Positions 18,901 to 27,957 of a DNA stretch of 64,000 bases are shown here, piece after piece. Position 1 is the first letter of the stretch; every line of letters starts with the position of its first letter. The notes under the pieces were generated by a model. The model worked only from the letters and a program-made list of their open reading frames with translations, was not told where the DNA came from and ran no database searches. This DNA is from an uncultured Clostridium sp. (GTDB lineage: Bacteria; Bacillota; Clostridia; TANB77; CAG-508): assembly GCA_948469315.1 (NCBI GenBank), contig CAOKLQ010000005.1, positions 62,001-126,000 of the forward strand, written 5' to 3'. A program made the position numbers and the translations under genes.

Positions 18901-19187
18901 ACATTCTACTATACTTAAATTACTACGCAAAATCATCTACATTAAATTTTCTTCCTTTTGCATTTACATTCTACTATACTTAAATTACTACTTCATTTGT
19001 CATAAGTTTAAAATCATTTAAAGCATATTTACATTCTACTATACTTAAATTACTACGTATTTGCAACTGCTGCTCCACAAGTCCAAATTACATTTACATT
19101 CTACTATACTTAAATTACTACTCAAGTGGTTATGAATGTGGTTTTCATACTGGTATGATTTACATTCTACTATACTTAAATTACTAC
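15919..19187 (-). CRISPR. CRISPR array, 50 repeats and 49 spacers
   Basis: A 30-base repeat (plus strand begins ATTTACATTC, ends AAATTACTAC) recurs about every 66 bases, giving spacers of about 34-38 bases. On the minus strand, the likely transcribed strand, it begins GTAGTAATTT and ends GAATGTAAAT, so the crRNA handle would be ATGTAAAT, as in type I-B systems. The copy at 15919-15948 has ATTATTAC for ATTACTAC; a degenerate repeat marks the leader-distal end, so the leader lies at 19188-19372 beside cas2. The other repeats I read are identical, which points to recent activity. Confidence 0.99.
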
Positions 19188-19372
19188 ACAGGTTATAAAA
19201 AACACATATAAAACTATGTATTTTAACATCCTAATCTGTCTATCTCTAACTATAATACCATAAAAACTACTTACATAAAACTATTTTTAAAAAAAACATT
19301 CATTTTTCTAGTAAAAATACATCTGTCATACATAGGCATTTTTAGACTTACTGCACATCGACAGAAATTTCT
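19188..19372 (-). promoter_or_regulatory. CRISPR leader
   Basis: 185 AT-rich bases between the last repeat and the cas2 stop. Its place opposite the degenerate repeat identifies it as the leader where new spacers enter. No ORF. Confidence 0.75.
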
Positions 19373-19657
19373 TTATAAAAAATTATCTGTTTTATCATCT
19401 TCGATCATTCCTATAAATTCCTTTTCTAGCCATTTCTGGCTTCTACTTTTAAATAAAATTACACTATCCTTATCTTGCCTAATATATGAATCTAACTCTG
19501 ATTTTAGTTTTATTGCTTGAGATTCTAATAGTTCTCCTTCAAAAACTGAATTTTGTATGTGTACTAAATATTTTTTGCATGTTTTAAATACTTTTCTTAG
19601 AACTCTTTGTCCTTCTTTTTCTTCTAAATTAATATCATAAACTAAAATAACATACAT
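19373..19657 (-). CDS. cas2: CRISPR-associated endoribonuclease/integrase subunit Cas2
   Basis: 94 residues from the ATG at 19657: MYVILVYDIN carries the conserved Asp after the first strand, followed by the ferredoxin-like fold with VFEGELLESQ. It forms the spacer integration complex with Cas1. The upstream in-frame start at 19693 lies inside cas1; the chosen ATG is one base from the cas1 stop codon. Confidence 0.95.
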   Translation of the reverse strand: MYVILVYDINLEEKEGQRVLRKVFKTCKKYLVHIQNSVFEGELLESQAIKLKSELDSYIRQDKDSVILFKSRSQKWLEKEFIGMIEDDKTDNFL

Positions 19658-19658
19658 A

Positions 19659-20651
19659 TTACCACCACATTTTAAACCCTTCATATTTTTCATCTTCTAG
19701 TAAATGCTTTATTAATTTGTATATTTCTAACCTTATTAAATATTCATAACTTACTTCTCTGCCTAACTTCTTATGTTTTATTTTAGTTTGTAGTCTTGAA
19801 TCTATTTGTCTTGTTATTTCTTTCCTTGCTTTATCTTTTATGTATGTAAAGTTTAATCCTTCTTCAAAGTCTTTCTCTGTTATTTGCTTTTTATTTAGCA
19901 TAGAAAATATTAATCTATCTGCAATTATTGGCTTGAAAATTTCTGCTATATCTAAACATAGTGAAAATCTTCTCTCAGATGGCTCATGTAAATAACTAAT
20001 TGTTGGATTTAATTGTGTTTTGTAAATTTCACTTAGTACTCTAGTATAAATTATTGTATTTACATATGAAATAAGTGAATTTATAGCATTATCCGGTGGG
20101 TTTTTTACTCTTTTTTCAAAAGCAATATCTTGGCTTATAATAATATTCCATGAATCGTAATATACTTTTCTTATATTTCCCTCTATTCCCATTAATTCTT
20201 GAACATCTTTGCATAAGTTAATTTGCTTTCTCAAAAATTCTATTTGCATCATATATTTACTTAAGTCTTTACCTCTATTGTTGTAATATGTTAAATTTCT
20301 ATAAATATTATAAGATGCTGATTCTATAAAGCTTTTGGCAATTTCTAATCTTTTGTTATTATCTTTATAATGTTCTACTTGTTTTATTAGAAGCTTTCCA
20401 GATACTAATGCTTCTTTGGGATAATATGTTCCTGTGTAAAATCCATAATAGTTAAAGAAATGTACATTAACTCCAAATGATGATAAAAAGTTTAATAAAT
20501 TTGTGTTAAAATCAAATTCTGTCATTACATATATGTCGTCAACTCTTTCTACTGGAATAGATTTTTTTGAATTATCTTTATATACAATTTCTAATGTATT
20601 ATCTTTTCTTTGTAATCTTCCACTTTTATATAAATAATATGATTGTTTCAT
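19659..20651 (-). CDS. cas1: CRISPR integrase Cas1
   Basis: 330 residues. N-terminal beta domain (SYYLYKSGRLQRKDNT), then an all-helical catalytic domain: GIEGNIRKVYYDSW carries the conserved Glu, PTISYLHEPSERRFSLCLDI the conserved His, and LDIAEIFKPIIADRL the acidic residues that bind metal. ATG at 20651 follows AGGAGG by six bases; an in-frame ATG at 20690 would overlap cas4. Lies between cas4 and cas2 and inserts spacers at the leader end. Confidence 0.97.
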   Translation of the reverse strand: MKQSYYLYKSGRLQRKDNTLEIVYKDNSKKSIPVERVDDIYVMTEFDFNTNLLNFLSSFGVNVHFFNYYGFYTGTYYPKEALVSGKLLIKQVEHYKDNNKRLEIAKSFIESASYNIYRNLTYYNNRGKDLSKYMMQIEFLRKQINLCKDVQELMGIEGNIRKVYYDSWNIIISQDIAFEKRVKNPPDNAINSLISYVNTIIYTRVLSEIYKTQLNPTISYLHEPSERRFSLCLDIAEIFKPIIADRLIFSMLNKKQITEKDFEEGLNFTYIKDKARKEITRQIDSRLQTKIKHKKLGREVSYEYLIRLEIYKLIKHLLEDEKYEGFKMWW

Positions 20652-20661
20652 TTTTTTCCTC

Positions 20662-21150
20662 CTATACATAACATAAATCAAAATATGCACATTTTTTACA
20701 TATTTTAGAGTTTATTATTTTTGGAGGTTTGCCCATTTTTATAATTTCTTCTATATTTTTTGTTACATTTTCTAATATATCTTCATCTTCATTCTCCAAA
20801 AATATTTCTTTTGATTCTCTTAAAAGTGGAAAATCTATTTTAGCTTTTATATTTTTTATACCTTTATTTTTTAAATAATACATATAATATTTAATTTGCC
20901 AAATTCCCGCTTCTTCAATGGATTTAGTCTTTTTTACTTCATGCAATATAGCACCATTTTTTACAAAGTCTATGTTGATTGTATTATCTATTAATATTTG
21001 CTTTTTTTCTTTAGAATAAGTAGTTTCATCTATTATCTTTCCAATTGTAACTAATTCACTATTTTGTTCCATATTAATTTGATTTGCAAAATACCATAGT
21101 TTTCTTTGACATATAAAATAGTAATAAATCATAATTCCTGTAATATTCAT
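20662..21150 (-). CDS. cas4: CRISPR-associated exonuclease Cas4
   Basis: 162 residues, a compact Cas4: CQRKLWYFANQI near the N-terminus holds the first cysteine, followed by the RecB-type nuclease core (DFVKNGAILHEVKKTK), and CKKCAYFDLCYV at the C-terminus holds three more cysteines for the Fe-S cluster. Cas4 trims and orients prespacers for Cas1-Cas2. Ten bases separate it from cas1. Confidence 0.95.
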   Translation of the reverse strand: MNITGIMIYYYFICQRKLWYFANQINMEQNSELVTIGKIIDETTYSKEKKQILIDNTINIDFVKNGAILHEVKKTKSIEEAGIWQIKYYMYYLKNKGIKNIKAKIDFPLLRESKEIFLENEDEDILENVTKNIEEIIKMGKPPKIINSKICKKCAYFDLCYV

Positions 21151-21171
21151 ATCTCCTCCTTATATTAATTA

Positions 21172-23376
21172 TCACAATTCTCTTGATGCAATTTCATAAT
21201 CCTCATCTATTTTTAATAATAATCCAATTTCATTATTATATTTTGTATCAATAATAAATTTATTTTTTATATAAGGACATGGGATAATATATCCATTTAA
21301 TTTGTACTTATTTGAACTATTAATTGAGATAAATAATTTATTAATTTCTCTTCTTTTTTTAGATTTCTTACTTATATCTTTTTCATTTTCATATTCTTCA
21401 AATAAGTTTATATTCTGATCATAAACACTTTTAGGAATTACATCAATATTATCAATATTCCTTAATATCTTTTGTGCATCTTTTTTGCTAGTATTATAAT
21501 CTATAATATTATCTAAAATAAAAAATGCCTCTTTAAATTTTTTATAAAAGTTAGTCCCCTCTAGCATCTGCTCTGAATATAATTTATCAACTAAATCAAT
21601 TTTTATTTTTTCTTCTAAAATTTCTCCGTTATAGTTTTTTAATAATTTGATGCTATTTTCAAATATTTCTTTATCATATACAAATCCAATTCCACTAACT
21701 TGATTTGTATATATTTTAATATTTGACTCTTTTCCATCATATTTTCTACTTCTATAACATCTACCAAGCCTTTGAAATAAGCTATCTAATGTTGACATTT
21801 CAGTATATAATAAATCAAAATCTATATCTAGAGATGCTTCTACTATTTGTGTTGTTATCCATATTCCAAATACGTTTTCTTGCTTTGAAAATTCTTTTAT
21901 ATTATTTTCTTTTTTACTTCTATCATCTTGCTTAAACCTAGAATGTAATAAATTTATATTTTCTGCTCCTTGCTCTTTTAATTTATTGTATAATTCAATG
22001 GCTTTATTAATTGTATTTGCAATTATTAATACTTTATTGTTTTTTGATTTTTCACATATTTTATCTATATCTTCATCTATTTGTTTTTCTAGCAATTGTA
22101 TTTTGTGTCTTTTTGTATGTTTAATAAATTGTTTGTATTCAAACTCTACTCCCATTTCTTCAAGTTTTTGTTTATAAATTCTTGGAAGTGTTGCTGTCAT
22201 TATCATAAATTTTCCACCTATGTTATTTATCATTTGTAAACCTTTTAAAATAATTGCCACAATTTCAGGCGAATATGCTTGTATTTCATCTATAATTGTT
22301 TTTGAATAACTTAATGTTGCATATATTTTTTCATATCCTTTATATTTAAATACAAATGGGAAAATCTGATCTATTGTACAAGTAGTTATTTTTTCATACA
22401 AATTTCTTGATTGTTTTATTTTTTCTAACTCATATTCATCTGTTTTATCTTCATTTTCTTTTTCTTCTAAATAATCAATAGCAGTAGAGTGTAGTAATCC
22501 AACATGCGTATATTCTATATTTTGTTTTATCCTATCATAAATTGCATTTATACTTATTCTTAGTGGTAGTGTAAAAAATGTTTTATCGTTTTTACTCCAT
22601 AATAATGAACTTTCAGTTTTTCCCATTCCCGTTGAACCAATTACAATTAAATTCTTATCTTGATTTTCTAATGAAAACTCTTGTAATTCGTTTGGTTTAA
22701 AATTTTGATTTTTCATAAAATTTGCTACAAAATCTGCAATTTCATCATTAGTCTCATTTTCTACTAAAATATTTGCTGAACTGCAATGGTCCAATCTATG
22801 TAATAATCCTTTCATTAAACAATATTTTGTATATAAATTGTCACCTTCTTTAATACGTGATTGCCCTTCTACTAACCCTAAATAAAATGTTTTTAATTCC
22901 TCTGTTTCTACTTGTAATTCTTGCTTTATATATTCTATATTTGGATTAATATCTTCTTGTATTATTTGTTTTAATAATTGTCTATTTATATGTTCTACAT
23001 CTCTTTCATGATGATAAAAAATTGCCTGATATACTAACTTTCTTTCATCTTGTGTCATATTATATTTTTTGCATGGAACAAACATTGGCGATATTTGTTC
23101 ATGTTTTATTTCACTATTATTAAATGTTGTTTGTAATAATTGCTCTTTTAGTTTTTGTCTTATTACATTTTGAAAACCTGAAAATACCTTTCCTGTATCA
23201 TGATATTTGCAAACTACTTCCATTAACTCCCAAAATCTTTCTTCATCTATATCTATAACTTTTATAATTTTTGAGCTATATTTATTTCTTAGTATTTGTA
23301 AGTTTTCTAATAATTTATCTGTATGTTCTTTTATTGTTTCTACTGGATTTGATTTTGCATAATATGTATAACTCAT
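21172..23376 (-). CDS. cas3: CRISPR-associated nuclease-helicase Cas3
   Basis: 734 residues. HD nuclease domain at the N-terminus (EHTDKLLENL, then KYHDTGKVFSGFQN, and FYHHERD), followed by a superfamily 2 helicase with GSTGMGKTESSLLW (Walker A), DEIQAYSPE (motif II) and MTATLPRIYK (motif III), then the C-terminal helicase half with FQRLGRCYRS. Recruited by Cascade to degrade target DNA. Full length and complete. Confidence 0.96.
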   Translation of the reverse strand: MSYTYYAKSNPVETIKEHTDKLLENLQILRNKYSSKIIKVIDIDEERFWELMEVVCKYHDTGKVFSGFQNVIRQKLKEQLLQTTFNNSEIKHEQISPMFVPCKKYNMTQDERKLVYQAIFYHHERDVEHINRQLLKQIIQEDINPNIEYIKQELQVETEELKTFYLGLVEGQSRIKEGDNLYTKYCLMKGLLHRLDHCSSANILVENETNDEIADFVANFMKNQNFKPNELQEFSLENQDKNLIVIGSTGMGKTESSLLWSKNDKTFFTLPLRISINAIYDRIKQNIEYTHVGLLHSTAIDYLEEKENEDKTDEYELEKIKQSRNLYEKITTCTIDQIFPFVFKYKGYEKIYATLSYSKTIIDEIQAYSPEIVAIILKGLQMINNIGGKFMIMTATLPRIYKQKLEEMGVEFEYKQFIKHTKRHKIQLLEKQIDEDIDKICEKSKNNKVLIIANTINKAIELYNKLKEQGAENINLLHSRFKQDDRSKKENNIKEFSKQENVFGIWITTQIVEASLDIDFDLLYTEMSTLDSLFQRLGRCYRSRKYDGKESNIKIYTNQVSGIGFVYDKEIFENSIKLLKNYNGEILEEKIKIDLVDKLYSEQMLEGTNFYKKFKEAFFILDNIIDYNTSKKDAQKILRNIDNIDVIPKSVYDQNINLFEEYENEKDISKKSKKRREINKLFISINSSNKYKLNGYIIPCPYIKNKFIIDTKYNNEIGLLLKIDEDYEIASREL

Positions 23377-23475
23377 TTTTTCCCCTTTTCACTAATTTTT
23401 TATTTTATTTATATAGTAATAAAGAGCATGTATTCTATTTATTGTCATAAGAATTTTATCATGCTCTTTATTATC

Positions 23476-24138
23476 TTAAATATGTGGTATTTCTTTACTA
23501 TAAAAATAAATATAGTCTCCATCCTCATCTTGCTTTGCTTCATATATTCCTTGATTTGTATTTTTTTCTACATATTTTACATCTACCTTATTCCATTGTC
23601 TAATTTCATCTTTTATTTGATATGTTGAATTTAATCTATAATTAATTCCATCTATATTATTTGCAGCCCATTTTGGTATATAACAATTATTTACTATTTC
23701 TACTTCTTGAACGTCTTGGATATTTGTTAAAATTTTCACATCATCAATTCTTACTAAATCTTCGTTTCTTCCTAGTGTAAATGTTTGTGCTCCCCTTGTT
23801 ATATTGTAATAAATTTTATCTATTATTTCATCTTGAGCTTCAACATGTATAATTAGATTTACATTTAGAAGTTGGTGAATATTTCTTGGCATTGATGTTA
23901 CTTTGTCTTTTCCTTTATACATTCTTAAATTTTGATAATTGCTAAATATACTTTCATAATCACCTTGAATAGAAATATTCATTGTAAAATACTGACCTGG
24001 TTTTGCTTGTAATATTTTGTGGAACATTCCTATTACAGTTGAATATGGTGGTAATGGATATGTTTCTGCAACTTTTGTTGCAAAAGGCTTTTTGTAACAA
24101 GCTGTTTCTTGATAAATTTTAAGTTTCAATATTTTCAT
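23476..24138 (-). CDS. cas5: Cascade subunit Cas5 (Cas5t type)
   Basis: 220 residues. The N-terminus (KILKLKIYQETACYKKP followed by YPLPPYSTVIGMFH) is typical of Cas5 of subtype I-B, where the glycine turn and aromatic residues contact the 5' crRNA handle. Lies between cas7 and cas3. Confidence 0.92.
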   Translation of the reverse strand: MKILKLKIYQETACYKKPFATKVAETYPLPPYSTVIGMFHKILQAKPGQYFTMNISIQGDYESIFSNYQNLRMYKGKDKVTSMPRNIHQLLNVNLIIHVEAQDEIIDKIYYNITRGAQTFTLGRNEDLVRIDDVKILTNIQDVQEVEIVNNCYIPKWAANNIDGINYRLNSTYQIKDEIRQWNKVDVKYVEKNTNQGIYEAKQDEDGDYIYFYSKEIPHI

Positions 24139-24186
24139 CTATTTTTATCCTTTCAAAAACTTTTTGACTTTTTTATATTTTATTTT

Positions 24187-25095
24187 TTAATCTTTATAAA
24201 ATTTATTCACATCGTCTTTTAAATTTTTGAAAAATACTTCTATATTACTTATCTTTTCATCAAAACATTCATGTAGTTCATTCTCATTTTTAAATGTATT
24301 TTCTAAAATTCCAATCTCTGTATCATCAAAAATTAAGCTTTCTCCAATTGTTAAAGATGATGCATCTTGTAGCATCTTAGTATCTATACTAAATTGTCCA
24401 TTTTTTCCATTTAATTTAATTCTTCCTAAATAAAATGGTGAATTTATATTATATAATCCTCCTATCACAAATACAGGACTTAGGTTTTCTTGTCTTCCTC
24501 TTATTTCTCTATTTAATACTTTTACAACATCTAATAATTCATTTACTCTTTTTGCTTTTTGTTCATTTGATATTTCTATTTCTCCATCTATTCCTACTTT
24601 TTCTAAATCTATTGTAATTGTATATGTATAATAGCTTAGGTGTTGCTCAATATTTGCAAGATTTGGAAATTCACCAATTCTATCTGCTAATCCTTTGTTA
24701 TTTAAAAATTCCATATCACTTTTATAATCTTCTAATGATATCGCATTACTTAGTCTAACAGCTGCACTTCTTATACTTGAGCCATCATTTTTAGCTGTTT
24801 TCATATATCCAAATAAATCCATTTCCTCAGAATCTTTTATTGTTAAGTCATCTTTAAACTGTATTGTTCCTTTTGATTTATCTACAACTTCTAAATTCCA
24901 TCCAAACATTTTATTTCCAAGTCTTACTATATCATATCTTATAGCTTGTCTTGATGCAAAAGTATATACACTTCCATCTCCTCTTGTTAATTTTTTTAGT
25001 TCTGAGATATTTCCAATTCCTTCTCCATAATTTAAGCTTTGTGCTTTAAAGATCATCGTTATTGATAATCCTTTTTTATCTTTTATATTATACAT
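24187..25095 (-). CDS. cas7: Cascade backbone subunit Cas7 (Cst2/DevR type)
   Basis: 302 residues. The N-terminus GLSITMIFKAQSLNYGEG and then TFASRQAIRYDIVRLGN match the Cas7 family of I-B Cascades; PVFVIGGLYNINSPFYLG is a further conserved stretch. It forms the filament that binds the spacer part of crRNA. ATG at 25095 follows AGGAGG; it overlaps the cas8 stop by eight bases, suggesting translational coupling. Confidence 0.93.
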   Translation of the reverse strand: MYNIKDKKGLSITMIFKAQSLNYGEGIGNISELKKLTRGDGSVYTFASRQAIRYDIVRLGNKMFGWNLEVVDKSKGTIQFKDDLTIKDSEEMDLFGYMKTAKNDGSSIRSAAVRLSNAISLEDYKSDMEFLNNKGLADRIGEFPNLANIEQHLSYYTYTITIDLEKVGIDGEIEISNEQKAKRVNELLDVVKVLNREIRGRQENLSPVFVIGGLYNINSPFYLGRIKLNGKNGQFSIDTKMLQDASSLTIGESLIFDDTEIGILENTFKNENELHECFDEKISNIEVFFKNLKDDVNKFYKD

Positions 25096-26935
25096 TTTTA
25101 ATTTCCTCCTCTTTTTTCTCATATTTATTTGATATTAATCCAGCTAAAAAACTATGTGCAATTGATTCGAAATCTAAATCTGTTTGTTGCATTGTTTCTA
25201 TAAATATTGGTGATACATCTTTTCCCATTGATATATGAATTCTAATAACAATATCCATAAATTCTTTTTTATTTCCAGTTTTTATGCTATTTAGCATTTT
25301 ATATGTATATCCATCTAATTTATTTTCTTCCCCTTTATATTTTAAATCTTCATGGATTTTAATTCCTAAATTATATAAAACATACAATTTATCATTATTT
25401 TTCTTTATTTCTTCTTTCACTCCTATTACCTCCTTTTTTAATAAATTTAAAGCTATTCTTGTTTGCGTTGCTAAAAACGAATTATATCCATTTGGTATGT
25501 CTTTTTTTAATTCATCTGTTAGTCTTTCATTTATAATGTATTTTATATCCTTATTTTTCAAAATGTAATCTACAATTTGTAATCTGTATTTATAATCTGT
25601 AATTTTCGACAATGTTTTTTTATAATCCTGTGTAAAAAAGTTTGCTACATATCTTTTTATATTAAAATACTGTATTCTACTATAAGATCCATATTCTGCT
25701 TCAAATTCTACTACAAATATATTTTGCAACTGCCAACTGCTTATTTGCTCACTTTGCTCTACTATATTTAATATTAAATCTGGATATGGATTTTCTGATT
25801 TATTGTCATATCTTGATTTGCTTCCAAAGTTCATATTTGTTTTATATAAAGTATTTACATCTGTATCATAATTTACAAAACTTAATAATTGTTTTTCTTT
25901 ATATTGTCCATTTTCTTTTATTGCTTTTGTTATAGTTGTAATTCCTGCTGGTATGCAAAATAAAATCAATTTACAAATATCACAAATTGGAAATTTCACT
26001 TTTTGATCCCAAAAGAAGTTTCTTGCATTATCACTACTAATTGCTAATGGTACAAAGTTTCCCTCTGAATAATTTGTTACAAGCCCAATTTCTTTTTCAC
26101 ACATACTACATCTTTTTATAACTTTTTCCTCAATGTATTTATGTATTTGCTCTAAGCCTTTATCTTTTTGAATGTAATCTTTTTCTATTTTTGAATAGAT
26201 CTTTTCTATCTCTTGTGTTATATTTGCATCTGACTTTGCTTTTTGTATGTATTGTTTCAATTGCTCTATTGTATATTTTTCACCTACAATATTGTTTAGA
26301 AATTCTGATTCTACAATATTACTTATATAGTCTTTATACATAACCTTTTGTTGTTCATCATAAGATAAAGATGTTTTTACTACATTTAGAAAAGATGGTT
26401 GTCCATAATATGTGTTGCTCAAAATACTTTTAAATAAATTTAATGTTAATCTTTTGTTAATACTATCTTCTTGTATGTTTGTTATAATAACTTGTTTTAT
26501 TTTTTCTATACCTTCTTTTGTTTCTTCTTTATCTATTTTGTCATATTGTTCTTTTATTTTATTATAAATATCTTCATCAATTTTCTTTATTTTATCTAAT
26601 TGCTTTTTTACAGTATCTTTTATATATTTTTTATTTGATTTTATTTTTTCTTTTCTTTGTTTTTCTTGCTCTTTTTCTTCTAAAACAACTTCTATATTAT
26701 TTTGTATGTAGTCAAATGCTGACTTTGTTCTTTCTTCTACTTTTTGTACTACATTGTATGTATCAAAAAAATATTTAAAATAATATTTATGAAAATTTCT
26801 TAAATCTTGTATATCAAATTCTATATAGTTTTCTTTTTTTAGTGCAAATTCATCTTTATTATGTTCTAGAATTCTTAAAAAACCAACAACTCCGCAATTT
26901 AAAAACCAGTCATTTAGGTATACTTTTGTTTTCAC
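25088..26935 (-). CDS. cas8: Cascade large subunit Cas8 (Cst1/Cas8a1-like, type I-B)
   Basis: 615 residues with a zinc-finger pair, CSMCEKEIG and CDICKLILFCIPAG, separated by about 45 residues, characteristic of Cst1-like large subunits. The N-terminus VYLNDWFLNCGVVGFLRILE is also typical of this group. It recognises the PAM and anchors Cas3. GTG start preceded by GGAGG. The central region (about 85-150) is highly charged. Confidence 0.9.
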   Translation of the reverse strand: MKTKVYLNDWFLNCGVVGFLRILEHNKDEFALKKENYIEFDIQDLRNFHKYYFKYFFDTYNVVQKVEERTKSAFDYIQNNIEVVLEEKEQEKQRKEKIKSNKKYIKDTVKKQLDKIKKIDEDIYNKIKEQYDKIDKEETKEGIEKIKQVIITNIQEDSINKRLTLNLFKSILSNTYYGQPSFLNVVKTSLSYDEQQKVMYKDYISNIVESEFLNNIVGEKYTIEQLKQYIQKAKSDANITQEIEKIYSKIEKDYIQKDKGLEQIHKYIEEKVIKRCSMCEKEIGLVTNYSEGNFVPLAISSDNARNFFWDQKVKFPICDICKLILFCIPAGITTITKAIKENGQYKEKQLLSFVNYDTDVNTLYKTNMNFGSKSRYDNKSENPYPDLILNIVEQSEQISSWQLQNIFVVEFEAEYGSYSRIQYFNIKRYVANFFTQDYKKTLSKITDYKYRLQIVDYILKNKDIKYIINERLTDELKKDIPNGYNSFLATQTRIALNLLKKEVIGVKEEIKKNNDKLYVLYNLGIKIHEDLKYKGEENKLDGYTYKMLNSIKTGNKKEFMDIVIRIHISMGKDVSPIFIETMQQTDLDFESIAHSFLAGLISNKYEKKEEEIKNV

Positions 26936-26951
26936 CTTAGCACCTCCTTTT

Positions 26952-27666
26952 TTAAATTATCTGAAACATTCCAAATCCTGCTGAATGCTTACTTCCCATT
27001 CCGAGCTTGATACAAATATTTAAGTAATTGTTTATCACCATTTATTTCAAATACTCCTGTCGAACATTCTAAACATTTTTCGTAAAATTTTATTAATACC
27101 TTTTTTGCTTCTATTGGTTTTATTTTAAAATCATCTACTATTGTTTCTGGCAAATTTGTTATTTTTAATTGCTGTTTTATATTTATTTTTAAAATATCTT
27201 CAAATTCTTTATACTCAATAGAATAATAATAATCCTTATTATCTTGTCTACTTCTTGTGCATAGCGGACTTTGAAATTTTATAGTAATTTTATCTGATTT
27301 AATTTCCTTTTCCATTATCATTGATATATCTTGTAATGACCATGAATTTTTGTTTAGTGAGAACTTTTTATATTTTTGTTTGTTAAATGAATTGTATAAA
27401 ACTATTGCTGTTTCATAATCTTCTACTGATATATTAAGTTCAAACTTTTTATCTTCAATAATTATTTTGTCTGCTTCTATTTTTGGATTTTTAAAATAAG
27501 TTGAAAATGTATAATTTTTAATTATATTATCTTTTTTGTTGTAAAATTTTTTGTAGTAATTTTCGTCATATTCTGATAGTGCAAGTTTAAAATAACTTAT
27601 TATGTTTTTTCTATATTGTATTGGCATTTCTGCATTTTCTAATGTTAAATAAAGTTTAAATCTCAT
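26952..27666 (-). CDS. cas6: CRISPR RNA endonuclease Cas6 (read with a +1 shift at CGG)
   Basis: Cuts the repeat RNA to make crRNAs. Two ferredoxin-like folds; the conserved C-terminal glycine loop is missing from the unshifted frame, which ends QARNGK. Skipping the C at 27003 of the in-frame CGG (27003-27001) gives QAGMGSKHSAGFGMFQII and a stop at 26954-26952, which is the GxGxxxxxGFG signature of Cas6. The shifted gene ends 16 bases before the cas8 GTG. First gene of the cas operon. Confidence 0.92.
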
Positions 27667-27772
27667 TTTTTCACCTCCTTATTTCTTATCCTTCTAATAT
27701 ATTTATAATACATTATTTTAGCCTGTAGCTTAATTTAATTTACTATTTAACATTCTAAAAATAGTTAAATTA

Positions 27773-27794
27773 ATATACTATGGATATAGTATAT
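27773..27794. promoter_or_regulatory. Palindrome upstream of the cas operon
   Basis: ATATACTAT and ATAGTATAT, four bases apart, lie about 107-128 bases upstream of cas6. It resembles an operator for a dimeric repressor, though AT-rich palindromes can occur by chance. Confidence 0.35.
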
Positions 27795-27916
27795 ATTAAT
27801 CTTTTTAAAAAGTTTGTCGAATTTTGCGGTAGTATGAAAATTTTTAGTAAAATTTGTAAAATATTATCATTTAAACTCATTTTTTATGCAATTATGTAAT
27901 AATTTATCAAAGAATA

Positions 27917-27942
27917 GGACATACAAAACTGTATGCCCCATA
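27917..27942 (-). terminator. Hairpin after the aminopeptidase gene
   Basis: On the minus strand GGGGCATAC and GTATGTCC pair around a T-rich loop, 16 bases after the stop. The T run is weak. Confidence 0.45.
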
Positions 27943-27957
27943 TTAATTATTTATTTT

